A stretch of DNA of 64,000 nucleotides from Erinaceus europaeus (GCF_950295315.1 NC_080164.1:108830447-108894446); one strand, 5' to 3'; counted from the first letter of the stretch, positions 1 to 10,258 are shown. A program made the numbers and translations. The notes: a model not told the origin generated them from the sequence alone.

Positions 1-837
1 GAGAAAATGTGCCATTTTCTCCCCAATTTCCAGCTCAACCTTGTAATCTAAGGCTTCTTTAGATGACTGCATGTGTCTACTGGCAAGTCAAAATAACACC
101 ATTTAAATGTAGTTTCACTTAAAGAAGAAAAAAGTATAATTTGAGAAATAATCATAATTTCACATATATCAGAGTTATTTTGACTGTGGTAGCATTCTAA
201 TTGACACTAAAACACTGAGTAAATGCAGCTAGGGATCCAGGATTCCCCAGTCTGTCACAAGAGAAGATCTTTTGTTAGAAATAATTCACAAATACTTTTC
301 TAAAACCCAACTCTGCTTACTCTGGAGTCCTGACTTTTCTTTTTAGAAAAAGCTCCAAGTCTGGCTCAGTAAAACACACACACACACAAGGATAATGCTT
401 TATTTTTGATATCATTATCATAACAAAGCAGGTATTCATGTGAAAGGAATTCACATTAAAAGCTACTTTTTTTTTTTTTTTGTAAATCAGAGATTTTATT
501 ATGAAAAGAGGCCATTAGAACCTTAATTTAAAATCACAGAGTACAAAAGGGTCAAACCCCACATCTTGATAAGGTTTTCAATTTGAAAACTAGCTCTTAC
601 AGTCCCAGCATTGAGCCCTCTTCACAGTGAGGTCTAATTTAAAATTTAAAATAGATCTTAAGAAAGGAATGAAAATCCTATGGATGACTCAGCTCTGGAG
701 AGGCCTGCATTCTGTGTATTAAATTTAGATTCCTTTACCTCTTCCTGATGTCTTATTCTACTCTGTTAATCATGCAGTGTAGAGGAATTTATAAATGTGA
801 GATAAAAAATGTTATAACAACTGGAAGATGGTTTTTT
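1..837. other. Intronic sequence without recognised repeats
   Basis: AT-rich single-copy-looking DNA. It holds a short (CA)n at 374-388 and a T-run at 467-481; nothing else seen. Confidence 0.6.
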
Positions 838-1033
838 TAAAAAAATAAGTTGCTTATTTATTTATTGGACAGAGACAGAGAAAAATTGAGAGGGGAGATA
901 GAGAGACACCTGCAGACCTGCTTCATCATTTTGCAAAGGTTCCCGTGTCTGTAGGTGGGGACTGGGGGCTTGAACCTGAGTCCCTGAGCATTGTTACTTA
1001 TGTGATCACCAGGTACACCACCACCCAGCCTCC
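838..1033 (-). mobile_element. SINE A
   Basis: Reverse copy: A/T-rich tail (TTATTTATTTATTGGACAGAGACAG), GACACCTGCAGACCTGCTTCA core, then GGGGGCTTGAACC and CACCACCCAGCC of the tRNA-like head. Confidence 0.85.
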
Positions 1034-1384
1034 TTGAAGATAGTTTTTATTCTTATCACATATTTCTTTCTAAATCATGTTTCCATCAAATTAAAATTTT
1101 CTCTTTATTTCAGAATTCCTGCTGTTAAGTGAATTTATGTACAGTTTATTTTAATTAATTAATGTGACATAATGACAATATACCAAAATATTCAGAAAAG
1201 ATTTTTGCTCATTGTGGGAAAATAATCTTTTTTTTCCAATCTGTACCTGCAAGGAAACATGAGGAAATGGGAATCTCGAATAATCTTAAACTGTATTTGG
1301 TCACTTCATGCCAGAAAAGCAAGCTCTCCCACACCAAGTTGCTATGTGAGAGAGTTTTGTTGCCTTTAGGATTGACAATTAAGG

Positions 1385-1640
1385 GGCTAAGAGGTGGTGC
1401 GATCAGCAGAGTACACACTTACCATGTGTGAGGACTTAAATTGAAGTCCCTGGTCCCCACCTGCAGGGGGTAAACTTCACAAGTGGTGAAGCAGTGCTGC
1501 AGGTGTCTCTCTTTCTCTCCTCCACTCCTTTTCTCTCTCTCTCTCTCTCTTTCTTGAGAGAGAGAGAGAGAGAGACTGACTAATGGCCTCAGGAAGCTGT
1601 AGAGTCACTGTGCACCCAATGTGCCATGGAAAGTTGTAGT
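1385..1640 (+). mobile_element. SINE A with expanded CT/GA tract
   Basis: Head AGGTGGTGCGATCAGCAGAG, core CCACCTGCAGGGGG and GTGGTGAAGCAGTGCTGC. The pyrimidine tail has expanded to (CT)n followed by (GA)n (about 1530-1575), then a degenerate GGCCTCAGGAAGC 3' block. Confidence 0.75.
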
Positions 1641-1849
1641 TGTCCTCTTTGTGGGAGGGCAGTTTAGGGAGAGCAGCACCCACCATCCCTTTGCACCCTG
1701 TAGGAAGCCAGGAGAAGGCACAGAGGCAAGTCCAGAAGCCTAGTGTGTCTGCATATCCTGCCTCAGCTCCCTCCCTCCCTTTCAGACTGTAAATGTCACA
1801 ACATGCAGATGGAAGCAGGTGTGACATCTGGACACAAAGGCTGAAGCTC

Positions 1850-2090
1850 AATCCCAGAGGGCCCCACCCTTCCTCTGAAGGGATTTAGAAAGCTGGCTAG
1901 ATCAAGAGGCCCAGGGTCTTCCTCTGTCTCTCTCTTTCTCAGGGTCTACATGCCTCCATGGCTTGTACTTTCTTTTTCTTTTCTGTCCTTACTTTTTCCC
2001 AATAAATGCTTCTCTCCCTGAAACCTGACTGTCTCTCTCTTTGTGATTCCTCCATGCAGGAATCAGACTGGACCCCATAGAAGGGAACTG
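1850..2090 (+). mobile_element. LTR-like fragment, 3' part
   Basis: Contains CCCAATAAATGCTTCTC at about 1999, followed by TGTGATTCCTCCATGCAG. The same order (AATAAA-type signal, then TTGTGATTCCTCCATACAG) recurs at 5470-5530, so both look like R-U5 of one retroviral LTR family. The 5' boundary is unclear. Confidence 0.5.
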
Positions 2091-2127
2091 GGGAGTGGCT
2101 TCAGTTAGTTGTACCTTCTTCTCCCTA

Positions 2128-2163
2128 CCATCATCATCATCATCATCATCAATCATCATCACC
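2128..2163. repeat. (ATC)n microsatellite
   Basis: About eleven ATC units with one interruption. Confidence 0.9.
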
Positions 2164-2811
2164 ATCTCACAGTTGGAGTTCAGAGCATTTTTTTTTTTTT
2201 CCACCAGGGCAAGCAACTATTGTCAGAGTGAAAGATGGAGAGGGCAGGAAAGCCAGCAGTTGTATTGGGGGGAGGGTTGTCAGCAGGGCTCAGAGGCCTG
2301 TAGTCCTTGCCCTTCTCAGACTTCCTCCTGGAACAAAGTCCTCAATGAACCTTAACTTCTCTCTATTTCTCCCAGAAGATAAGGGCAACAGGAAGTGGGT
2401 GGAGGTGTGAGATCTTCTCATTTGCAGATTTAGTTTTCAGCCTTTTCTTTTCCTTTACAAATGAATTCTTGTATGTAGCTGGAGCCACCCTCTCCTTCAG
2501 GGGGGTGGGGGAAGGTTAGCCTGCCTCTCCTGGAGTGTGGCTTTACAAGCTGCTTGCTTCCTCACTGCAAACCTTTCCTTCTATATCTCCTGGTCTGAGC
2601 AGTTTATTCTCATCTTAAGACCTTCAGAACCCAGGGAAATTTGATAAACCTCCTTTCCTTCCTCTCACCCAGTAACAGTAGCTGTTATAGCTGTTGCTTT
2701 TGTTGAAATGGAAAAAAACATCCCATCCCACTTTCCTGGATTTTCTTTTTCTTTTTCTGCTCACTGAACAGTCAAATCAACATCTGAGAAATTAGCAGGA
2801 GAAAAGAAGAC
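2164..2811. other. Intronic sequence without recognised repeats
   Basis: Only a T12 run (near 2190) stands out; pyrimidine-rich but no gene or repeat recognised. Confidence 0.5.
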
Positions 2812-3006
2812 GTGGAGCTAGGCAGTCATGCACCTGGTCGATTGCATACGTTACAAAAGTCTGCAAGAACCCAAGTTCATGCCCCTGGTCCCCACCTGCA
2901 GGGGGAAAGCTTCACAAGTGGTGAAGCAAGGTTGCAGGTCTCTCTCTCTCTCTCTCTTTCTACTTCCCCTCTAAATTTGTCTCTATCCAATAAGAAATAA
3001 ATAAAG
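2812..3006 (+). mobile_element. SINE A
   Basis: GAGCTAGGCAGTCATGCACC head, CCCCTGGTCCCCACCTGCAG core, (CT)n, and a CCAATAAGAAATAAATAAAG tail. It abuts an oppositely oriented SINE B, giving an inverted pair. Confidence 0.85.
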
Positions 3007-3007
3007 T

Positions 3008-3282
3008 ATTTTCCCCTTTTGTTGCCCTTGTTGTTGTAGCCTTGTTGTGGTTACTGTTGTTTTTGATTTCATTTGTTATAGGATAGGACAGAGAGAAATG
3101 GAGAGAGGAGGGGAAGACAGAGAGGAGGAGAGAAAGATAGACACCTGCAGACCTGCTGCACTGTCTGTGAAGCAACTCTTCTGCAGGTGGGGAGCTGGGG
3201 GGCTTGAACTGGGATCCTTAAGCTGGTCCTTGTGCTTTGTACCACGTGCACTTAACTCGCTGCGCTACTGCCCGACCCCCAC
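3008..3282 (-). mobile_element. SINE B
   Basis: Reverse copy starting with CCCCTTTTGTTGCCCTTGTTG, then GGACAGAGAGAAATGGAGAG, the CACCTGCAGACCTGC core and a head ending CTGCGCTACTGCCCGACCCC. Confidence 0.9.
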
Positions 3283-3469
3283 AAAAATATTTTTTTAAAA
3301 AGAAGCTTTTACACTAACATGCTCAACTAACATGCTCATAGGCATATAGACATCACATATATGTGTGCCCATGTATCCTATATGTTATAAAGAGTTTACA
3401 AGAGAATAGTTTCTGGAAATAATAGAACCAAGGCTTGGAGATAACAAGACACAGAGCATCAGAGAGCCA

Positions 3470-3642
3470 GAAGCAGATGACAAGAGAGACAGGGAGAGGA
3501 GAGACAATTACCACAGCACTACTGTTCCACTTGCTAAGTTTTCTCTTTACATGGCACTCCCTTATGGTGGTTAGAACTTGAACCTGGGCCCTTGCAGTTG
3601 GTCAGTTGTGCACTCTAATGGATGAGCTATCTCCCAACCCCA
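3470..3642 (-). mobile_element. SINE D (old, diverged)
   Basis: Reverse copy with GAACCTGGGCCCTTGCAG and GATGAGCTATCTCCCAACCCC at the head end and a purine-rich body. Confidence 0.55.
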
Positions 3643-3807
3643 TCTTTTTTATTTGTTTATTTTTCAGTCTACAAGGCAGGGTAGTTGTGAGGTAAAAGTG
3701 AATTATTAAAGCGGTACCATTTCAATACTGATAGCACTACTTGATTCACAACTGAAGTTCCCTTAATAATATGATACTAGTGTCTGTTAGCCAGGCTCCA
3801 GATATTT

Positions 3808-3955
3808 CTCCTTTCTTCTTTTTCTTTCTTTCTTTCTTTTTTCTTCCTTCCTTCCTTCCTTTCTTTCTTTCTTCCTTCTTCTCCTTCCTCTCCTTCTTCC
3901 TCCTCCTCCTCCTTCTTCTTCTTTTTTCTCCTTCCCCTTCCCCTTTTGCTTTTCC
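3808..3955. repeat. Pyrimidine microsatellite (TTTC/TTCC/TCC)n
   Basis: Mixed TTTC, TTCC and CTCCT units; in the GRID2 transcript this is a polypurine tract. It grew at the A-rich end of the neighbouring reverse SINE. Confidence 0.9.
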
Positions 3956-4138
3956 TTTTTATTGGACAGGACAGAGAGAAATTGAGAGTGGAGAGGAAGG
4001 GAGAGGCAACTATATCACCACTTGTGAAGTGGCCCCCCAACAGTTGGGGAGCAGGGGCTTGAACCTGGATCCTTGTGTGGATCCTTTCACTTATTATTAT
4101 GTATGTGTGCATAACCAGATGCACCACTGCCTATCTCT
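3956..4138 (-). mobile_element. SINE A/B-type copy
   Basis: Reverse copy: TTTTTATTGGACAGGACAGAG, ACCACTTGTGAAGTGGCCCC, GGGGCTTGAACCTGG, and a head ending GCACCACTGCCTATCTC. Confidence 0.8.
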
Positions 4139-4149
4139 CAGTTCTAGAT

Positions 4150-4352
4150 ATTTCTTTAATTTTTTCATATTTTAATTAATTAACTGATTTTGGATAGATC
4201 TAGAGAGAAAGAAGAGAGAGAGAAAGATGCCTACACCATTGCTCCAACACTTATGAAGCTTCCTTCCTGTAGGTGGGAGCCTAGGGGCTTGAACCTAGGT
4301 CCTTGTACAACGTAACATGTGTGTTCTACTGAGTGCACCAGGACCTGGCTCA
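4150..4352 (-). mobile_element. SINE A (diverged)
   Basis: Reverse copy with AATTAATTAACTGATTTTGG tail side, TGTAGGTGGGAGCCTAGGGG and GAGTGCACCAGGACCTGGC at the head end. Confidence 0.75.
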
Positions 4353-4915
4353 CTTCAGATATTTCATTGAATTTTTATCTCCTTCTCCATCTCTTCTGAA
4401 CCAGCCTTTGGTTCACCAGAGTGTTCTGTAATCATATTTCAATTACCTGCCAAAGGCAGGTTGTGGAGTCAGTTCACAGGTTAACTCTACGGCTTATCTC
4501 GTGCTCTGAGAGCAATCTGAAACCACACAGAAATATCATCCTAAGTGATAAGTGGTAAACCTCAAACCTTGTTTCCTGCTCCTGAAAATTCCTACCACTG
4601 TTAAAAGAAAGTAAGAGCAATAACCTTTCTGAACAGGGAGAGCCCCATTGGAAGTAGGATGAACGGTCCATTTCAGCTCAGTACTCATTCTGAGCACAAT
4701 CCAGGTCACCAACTCAGTACAAATGAAGTTCCTCTCTGCTTCAACTCAATTACTAATGAACATCCGCATTGCCCTCAAAAGCAAATTGGCAGCCGCATTT
4801 GTTTCTACAGAAAATTTGTACCTTAGGCAATTCAGCCATAGATTTTTCCACCCTCAATCTAACTTCTAGGTAGTCCCTCCTAGGAGAGATTTAAGTAGAA
4901 GATTTTGAGTAACTG

Positions 4916-4916
<1 letters not shown>
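4353..4916. other. Intronic sequence without recognised repeats
   Basis: Unique-looking DNA; no gene, RNA or repeat recognised. Confidence 0.55.

Positions 4917-4970
<54 letters not shown>
4917..4970. repeat. (CA)n microsatellite
   Basis: About 26 uninterrupted CA units. Confidence 0.97.
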
Positions 4971-5045
4971 AGTACTGGGAAATATGAATTCTCTGGGGCT
5001 GAGGGAGAGATGATAGCCCTGGCGCAAATAAATATAAGACCACTT

Positions 5046-5100
5046 CCTCTGTTCTTTTCTTAGTGATTTCAAGCTCTCTGGCCATTTTACATTTTGACTG
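5046..5100 (+). repeat. 55-bp direct duplication, copy 1
   Basis: Reads CTCTGTTCTTTTCTTAGTG near the start and GGCCATTTTACATTTTGACTG at the end. A second copy with about five mismatches lies at 6131-6185. Flanks of the two copies differ. Confidence 0.85.
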
Positions 5101-5289
5101 GAGATGGAGGGAACTGGACGCTTCAGATGCTTCCTGGTGCTTGAGTCTTTGAGAGTATGGTTGGTGCAGAGTATAATAGTACTCACCTTTTTTTTTCTTT
5201 ATGCAGGAGGTGGTATCCAGAAAGGACACTATGGTAGAAGGCTTTTAGTTCCTCTTACCAGTTGAACTCCCATAATGGAAAAATAGTAA

Positions 5290-5612
5290 AGGTGTGTATG
5301 TGTGGTTTATAGGTGGTGTGATGGGCATTTTTTTTTTCATGCTCTGCTCCCCTTCGATTGCCCAACCCACTATAAAAGGCTTGGGAACTCAAAGACCTTG
5401 CTGCTTTCTCTCTCTTGTGGTCTGCAGGCCTTTAAAGTATATATTTTCCTTTCTTTTCTGACCCTGCTTTTTCTTAATAAAATGTTTGTCTTCCTCAAAC
5501 ATGGCCATCTCTCTTGTGATTCCTCCATACAGATAACAGTCTAGAACCCTCCGAGCAGAGCTCAGAGGAGACCCCTGTGTCCTTCACCCTGTTCCCTCCT
5601 GGTCCCCTGAGG
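5290..5612 (+). mobile_element. Probable solo LTR
   Basis: Has a TATA-like ACTATAAAAGGC at about 5370, CTTAATAAAATG at about 5473 and a U5-like TTGTGATTCCTCCATACAG, shared with 1850-2090. Spacing fits U3-R-U5. Exact TG/CA ends and TSD were not found. Confidence 0.55.
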
Positions 5613-5654
5613 CATAACATCGTGAGCAGTGGAGCAGTGCTGCAGGTGATTCTC

Positions 5655-5946
5655 CTTTTTTTTTTTTTTTTAATTTATTCCCTTTTGTTGCCCTTGTTGT
5701 TTTTTATTGCTGTAGTTATTATTGTTGTTGTTATTAATGTCATCATTATTGGATAGGACAGAGAGAAATGGAGAGAGGAGGGTAAGACAGATAGGGGGAG
5801 AGAAAGAGAGACAGCTGTAGACCTGCTTCACCACCTGTGAGGTGACTCCCCTGAAGGTGGGAAGCTGGGGGCTCGAACCGGGATCCTTGAGCCAGTTCTT
5901 GCACTTTGTGCCACGCACGCTTAACTTGCTGTGCTACTGCCCAGCA
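5655..5946 (-). mobile_element. SINE B
   Basis: Near full-length reverse copy: T-run, TTCCCTTTTGTTGCCCTTG, GGATAGGACAGAGAG, CCTGCTTCACC, GGGCTCGAACCGGGATCC (intact B box on the minus strand), head ending GCTACTGCCCAGC. Confidence 0.9.
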
Positions 5947-5949
5947 TTC

Positions 5950-6130
5950 CTTTTTTTTTTTTTTTAATGCCTCTGTTTCCCCTCTGTGTCTCAAACCTGC
6001 AGACCATGTTCATCACTTGTGAAGCGACCCCCCTGCAGGTGGGAGCTAGGGGCTCCAACTGGGATCCTTATGCTGGTCCTTACACTTCATGCCATGTGCG
6101 CTTAACCTGAGGTACTACCACCCAATCCCC
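5950..6130 (-). mobile_element. SINE B, shortened body
   Basis: Reverse copy with ACTTGTGAAGCGACCCCC, CAGGTGGGAGCTAGGGGC and a head ending ACTACCACCCAATCCCC. The AACAAGGGCAAC tail block is missing. Confidence 0.8.
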
Positions 6131-6185
6131 TCTCTGTTCTTTTCTTAGTGGCTTCAAACTCTTTGGCCATTTTACATTTTGACTG
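6131..6185 (+). repeat. 55-bp direct duplication, copy 2
   Basis: Second copy of the sequence at 5046-5100, immediately abutting the head of the SINE at 5950-6130. Confidence 0.85.
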
Positions 6186-6540
6186 CTTTGTCTTAAAGAT
6201 CTCATTCAAGCCATGACACAAGTCACAGAGAAGTCAGTCAAGAAGGCCATGGTGAGCATTCTTTGTGATGTTCACTCAAAGTTTTTTGGCCAATCTGTGG
6301 TTCACTGTCAGTTTCCATTTGCTACACTTGACAGATCTAGTGTCTTAACATACATGAGTCTCACATATGACATGTAACATTCTAAGCACATGAAAGCCTT
6401 GCTATAATGACTATGATGATGATAAAGTAAAATGAGCTGAGAAAGAGATAGAAGCACAGAATTAAAAGGAAGTATTTCAAAAAAGGGGGCCAAGACAGAA
6501 TCTGAATGAATTATCAATTGAAGACAGGGTGCAAGAAGAT
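6186..6540. other. Intronic sequence without recognised repeats
   Basis: Nothing recognised. Confidence 0.5.
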
Positions 6541-6544
6541 TTTT

Positions 6545-6955
6545 CTATATATTTTTTAAATTAAATTTATTATTATTTTTTTACCACTCCCATCACCAAG
6601 GTCTGTGTCTCCATCCCCAACCTCCCTAGAAAAACACTATAGTTCTCCCATAGTCTTGAAAATAGGTTGACATTTTGCTTTTTTTCACATTAGTCTGTTC
6701 AACTGTCCATATTCTCCATACAAGTGAAACCATTCTGTGGTTGCCCATCACCTCCTTACTTGCTTCACTAAGCATTATCTTCTCCAATTCCATCCACTTT
6801 ATCCAAAAGGACATAGTGTTATCCCTTTTTATTGCTGCATAATACTCTGTTGAGTCCCATAATATTTTTTATCCAGTCATCTATTGAAGGGCATTTTGGT
6901 TGTTCCCAGGTTTTTGCTATTGTGAATAAAGCTGCTATGAACATTGTCTATTCTC
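6545..6955 (-). mobile_element. LINE-1 3' end fragment (older subfamily)
   Basis: Antisense of an L1 ORF2 end and 3' UTR: TTGCTGCATAATACTCTGTTG, TCCAGTCATCTATTGAAGG and CCAGGTTTTTGCTATTGTG are reverse forms of the conserved IAK.W.QP / WYIHTMEYYS region. Several stops; not coding. Confidence 0.8.
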
Positions 6956-7264
6956 TAGGGGGGATTTCTCAGGCGCCAGACTCCTATATACACTGAATGC
7001 CTCAAACACATTAACTGATAATAGGCCTGTATTTTCCTCTTTCAGGACTATAAAATGTCTCTGAGAAATATTACCCTTCCAAACTCCCTGAACAAAAAGT
7101 CATTCAGGAGCTAAAATAGTAGATAATATTAAAACATCCAAGGAACTAAACATTTGAAGATCTGACCTGTTGAAGTGACAGCAAGAATTAATTGTCTCTC
7201 CGTCTCATAGCTGTCCTTAGTTTGATACTTATGAATCAAATCCAAAGGAGGGAATGTACATCTG

Positions 7265-7375
7265 GGATGTGGGTTGCAGTCACAGAGAAAGAGAGAAAGA
7301 AGGGGAAGGGGGATTAAAGAGTGAGAAAGAGAGAGAGAGAGAAAGAGAGAGAGATAGAAGACACACAGAGAGAAT
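7265..7375. repeat. GA-rich low-complexity tract
   Basis: Imperfect (GAGAAA)/(GA)n runs; no longer unit. Confidence 0.8.
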
Positions 7376-7633
7376 ACATATATGAAGTCAAATACCATTT
7401 ATTCTTGACAAAGATACTTGTATGTTGTTAAACATAGTATTGTCTGATTTCATAACCAACAGAATGATACTGAATACTTCTTAGGTAAGAACGATTTTTC
7501 AAAAATCACTGGGTAATGAGTACATGCTAATTACTTATTATAGTATACGGGTTTTTCTCTTGCCCCTCAATCTTCCTGTTTGATGTCTCCACAGACTGTG
7601 GGTTATAGTTACATTTGAAAATATTTATTTTCA

Positions 7634-7806
7634 GGGCAAAAGTGATAGCATAGTAGTTCTGAAAAAGACTTTCATACTTGAGGCTCTCAGGTTCTAGGGT
7701 CAATCCCTAAGACCACAGAAAGCCAAAATTGAAGAGTATTCCAGTGTGTGTGTGTGTGTGTTTATCTTTCTGTATCTCTCCCATTACAATAAAGAAAAAT
7801 TTAAAA
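7634..7806 (+). mobile_element. SINE C, diverged
   Basis: GATAGCATAGTAGTTCTG head, CAGGTTCTAGGGTCAATCCC B-box region, a (TG)n stretch and an ACAATAAAGAAAAATTT tail. Confidence 0.6.
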
Positions 7807-8082
7807 AGAAAATATTTATTTTCTCAATGAAAGATGAAGTGAAATGCTTCTCAAGAAGTTAGACTATTTTTATGCTGTCTAAGTTATTAATTAGGAAGAG
7901 AGACTTTTCATTAGAATGACTATTGACTGAGGTAAATTGGCCTTTTTTATCTCAGAAGTAAATGGTTTCTGGCAGTAGTTACTGTCACCGTTATAAAATA
8001 AAAATGCATCTTAGTCAAAATTGTTCATTTTAGAATTTGCTTGGATGCGGTCCAGATGAGGCATCTATTTAAACTATTTTTA

Positions 8083-8320
8083 TTGGGGGGGGGGGCAGGC
8101 GGTAGTACACCGGGTTCAGTGCTCATAGTGAGAAGCGCAGGGACCAGGGCAAGTTATCCAGGTTTGAGCCTGGCTCCCCACTTGCAGGGAAGTCACTTTA
8201 CAAGCAGCGAAACAGGTCTGCAGGTGTCTATCATTCTCTGTCTCCCCTTCCCCTGGATTCCCCTTCTCTCTTGATTTCTCTCTATCCTATCCAACAACAA
8301 CAGCAGCAGCAACAACACCA
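8083..8320 (+). mobile_element. SINE B
   Basis: G-run, GGCAGGCGGTAGTACACC head, TTTGAGCCTGGCTCCCCAC, TCTCTCTATCCTATCCAACAACAACAG-type tail cut short. Confidence 0.85.
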
Positions 8321-8402
8321 GGGGTTTGAACCAGGATTCTTAGCCTGTCCTTACGCTTTGTGCCACCTGTGCTTAACCCACTGTGCTACTGCCCAACTCT
8401 CT
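8321..8402 (-). mobile_element. SINE B head, reverse, truncated
   Basis: GGGTTTGAACCAGGATTC then CGCTTTGTGCCACCTGTG and GTGCTACTGCCCAACTC: the first ~80 nt of a reverse SINE B, fused to the tail of the forward copy at 8083-8320. Confidence 0.75.
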
Positions 8403-8691
8403 GTCCTTTTTTTATTGGATGTAATAGCCTCACTCTTCTGGCCCTCAGGATGTCCCCCCTTCTCCCCTCGCAGGTCCTGGACCCTATAATACTATCCATC
8501 AAGGCAGTTCCCTCTGAAAAACATCAGGAAAAAAAAAACATTATCAGAAAAAAAAAATTCCTGCTGTGACCTTGAAAGACTAAATGAAGGATAGAATAAT
8601 GGGCAAAGCAGAATAAATACATACAAATGCAAGGTAGTCAGAGATTGAACTGAGCACAGTGTCAGAACTCTCTCAGAGAGGCTGCATCATT

Positions 8692-8820
8692 CCTCTCCCC
8701 TCCTCACCCTTCCCCCTCCCCTCCCCACCCTTCCCCCTCCCCTCCCCTCCCCTCCCCTCCCCTCCCCTCCTCTCCCCTCCCCTCCCCTCCCCTCCCCTCC
8801 CCTCCCCTCCTCTTCTCTTC
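8692..8820. repeat. (CCCCT)n C-rich microsatellite
   Basis: About 24 units of CCCCT/CCCCA-like sequence. In the GRID2 sense strand this is (GGGGA)n, a run with G-quadruplex potential. Confidence 0.95.
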
Positions 8821-8825
8821 CTTTC

Positions 8826-9075
8826 CGAGTAACATATATACCTATTACTAAATGCAAATGCCCATCCCTTTTTCCTTTCTCTCTCTCAGAGTCCTGACAG
8901 AGTTGGAGTTCAGAGCCCTCTGGTCATCTTCCTATCATTTCTCCCCCACTAGGAGTATGGATCAAAATCATTTTTGGGGTGCAGAAGGTGGGAGTTCAGG
9001 CTTCTGTAATTGCTTCTATGCTGGACATGCGCATTGGCAGATTCATCCATATTCTCAGCCTGCTGAGTCACCTTT
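8826..9075 (-). mobile_element. X retroposon, internal fragment
   Basis: Antisense X: GAGTTGGAGTTCAGAGCCCTC, CTCCCCCACTAGGAGTATGG, GCAGAAGGTGGGAGTTCAG and ATTGCTTCTATGCTGGACATG match the copies at 45165-45665 and 21600-22272. Confidence 0.8.
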
Positions 9076-9339
9076 TTAAAGATCCTATTTCCAAGTCCAT
9101 TCAAAGTTTGAGGTTCTAGGGGCTTAGAACTAGACTATTTGAAACTGGGGCACACAGCTGAGTTTAAAACATCAACCAATTACTGACATGGTTACACTGC
9201 TTTGCCATGTGTGTAACCCCTTTACTTTGGAAGGAAACTTTGTTGTGGTGGTCTCTTTCACTCTCATTTCCTCTCCTCTCTCTTTTTCTCTCTTTCACTC
9301 TCTCCCCACCTCCATCTAAACAAGTTTCATACTTGAATT

Positions 9340-9530
9340 AAAAAGAGATTTGTTTATTGAGACAAAGAGGAAAAGAGGTAAGAGAGACAGAGAAAGAACA
9401 TAATAAAGAGCAGAAGGAGGAGGAGAGACACAGAGAGAGACAGAGACCTGATTCTGGAATATGGTGGTCTTGGGTATTGAACCTGTGGCTTCTGAGGTTT
9501 CAGGCATGAACACTGACATTCTATCAGGCT
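9340..9530 (-). mobile_element. SINE C/D, diverged
   Basis: Reverse copy: purine-rich body, then TTGAACCTGTGGCTTCTGAG and CAGGCATGAACACTGAC near the head. Confidence 0.5.
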
Positions 9531-9644
9531 GAACTTTTTTTTTTTTCTTGGCCCTTAATCCCCTTGATTCTTATTTCCATTTCAGGCTTGATCATCTCAG
9601 TTTGTGGTACCACCACAGACTTAACTGTTGAAGAAAATGCTATC

Positions 9645-9794
9645 CTGGGGATTGGGTGGTGGCACACTGGATAGAGCACACGTTATAATGTACAAGGACC
9701 CAGGTTCAAGTCCCTTCTCCCCACCTGCAGGAAAGAAGCTCCACAAGCAGTGAAGTAGGGTTGCAGGTGTCACTCTGTTTCTCACTTTCTCTGT
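9645..9794 (+). mobile_element. SINE A, 5' part, split by LTR
   Basis: GGGATTGGGTGGTGGCACAC head through TTGCAGGTGTCACTCTG. Interrupted at CTCTGT by the LTR at 9795-10185; it resumes at 10186-10258 with the CTCTGTCTCCCCTTCC tail. Confidence 0.9.
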
Positions 9795-10185
9795 TGTTGG
9801 TATGTTTCTAAAACCCCTTCTGTTTCATTGGTTTAATACCCCCTGCTTAACACTGTATTCTATTTACATAACCACTGTTAACTAAGCACTACCCTGCCTG
9901 CAGGGCAATGGTTTAATCCCCACCGGCTCATGATGTCTTTTTGTTCTGCCCCCTCTCATAGTACACCCTGATTTGCACCAGTCTCTTTTCACTCCACCCT
10001 CTCTACGTCACATCCTGTTTCCTCCCTACTTGGCGAGTATATATATATAAGGACAGGATTGTGATTATAGTTTAGATAGCTTAGCTTAGATTGTGCTGCG
10101 TTCCACATGAATGAAGACTGAAATGCATACAGCTCAGCCATGAGTCCCTGGTCATCTGTCTCCCACCCGTGAAGCTAGCCTGGCA
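9795..10185 (+). mobile_element. Solo LTR (class II-like), 391 bp
   Basis: Begins TGTTGGTATG and ends AGCCTGGCA, giving the TG...CA termini of a retroviral LTR. It is flanked by the 6-bp direct repeat CTCTGT (9789-9794 and 10186-10191) and sits inside a SINE A whose two halves are otherwise continuous, which confirms the boundaries. A TATA-like GAGTATATATATATAAGG lies near 10037. Six-base TSDs are typical of betaretrovirus-like (ERVK class) elements. The last ~50 bp resemble the end of the LTR at 17987-18642. No internal viral genes remain. Confidence 0.85.
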
Positions 10186-10258
10186 CTCTGTCTCCCCTTC
10201 CTTCTTGATTTCTAAATATATTCTGTCAATTCTAAATAAATAAATACAATTTTTAAAA
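10186..10258 (+). mobile_element. SINE A, 3' part, split by LTR
   Basis: Continuation of the SINE at 9645-9794 after the LTR: CTCTGTCTCCCCTTCCTTC, TTGATTTCT, CTAAATAAATAAATAC. Confidence 0.85.

Noticed and set aside
3771..4175. Phe/Leu/Ser-rich 134-codon frame resembling membrane segments
   Set aside because: Low-complexity translation of the TTTC/TTCC tract followed by a SINE.
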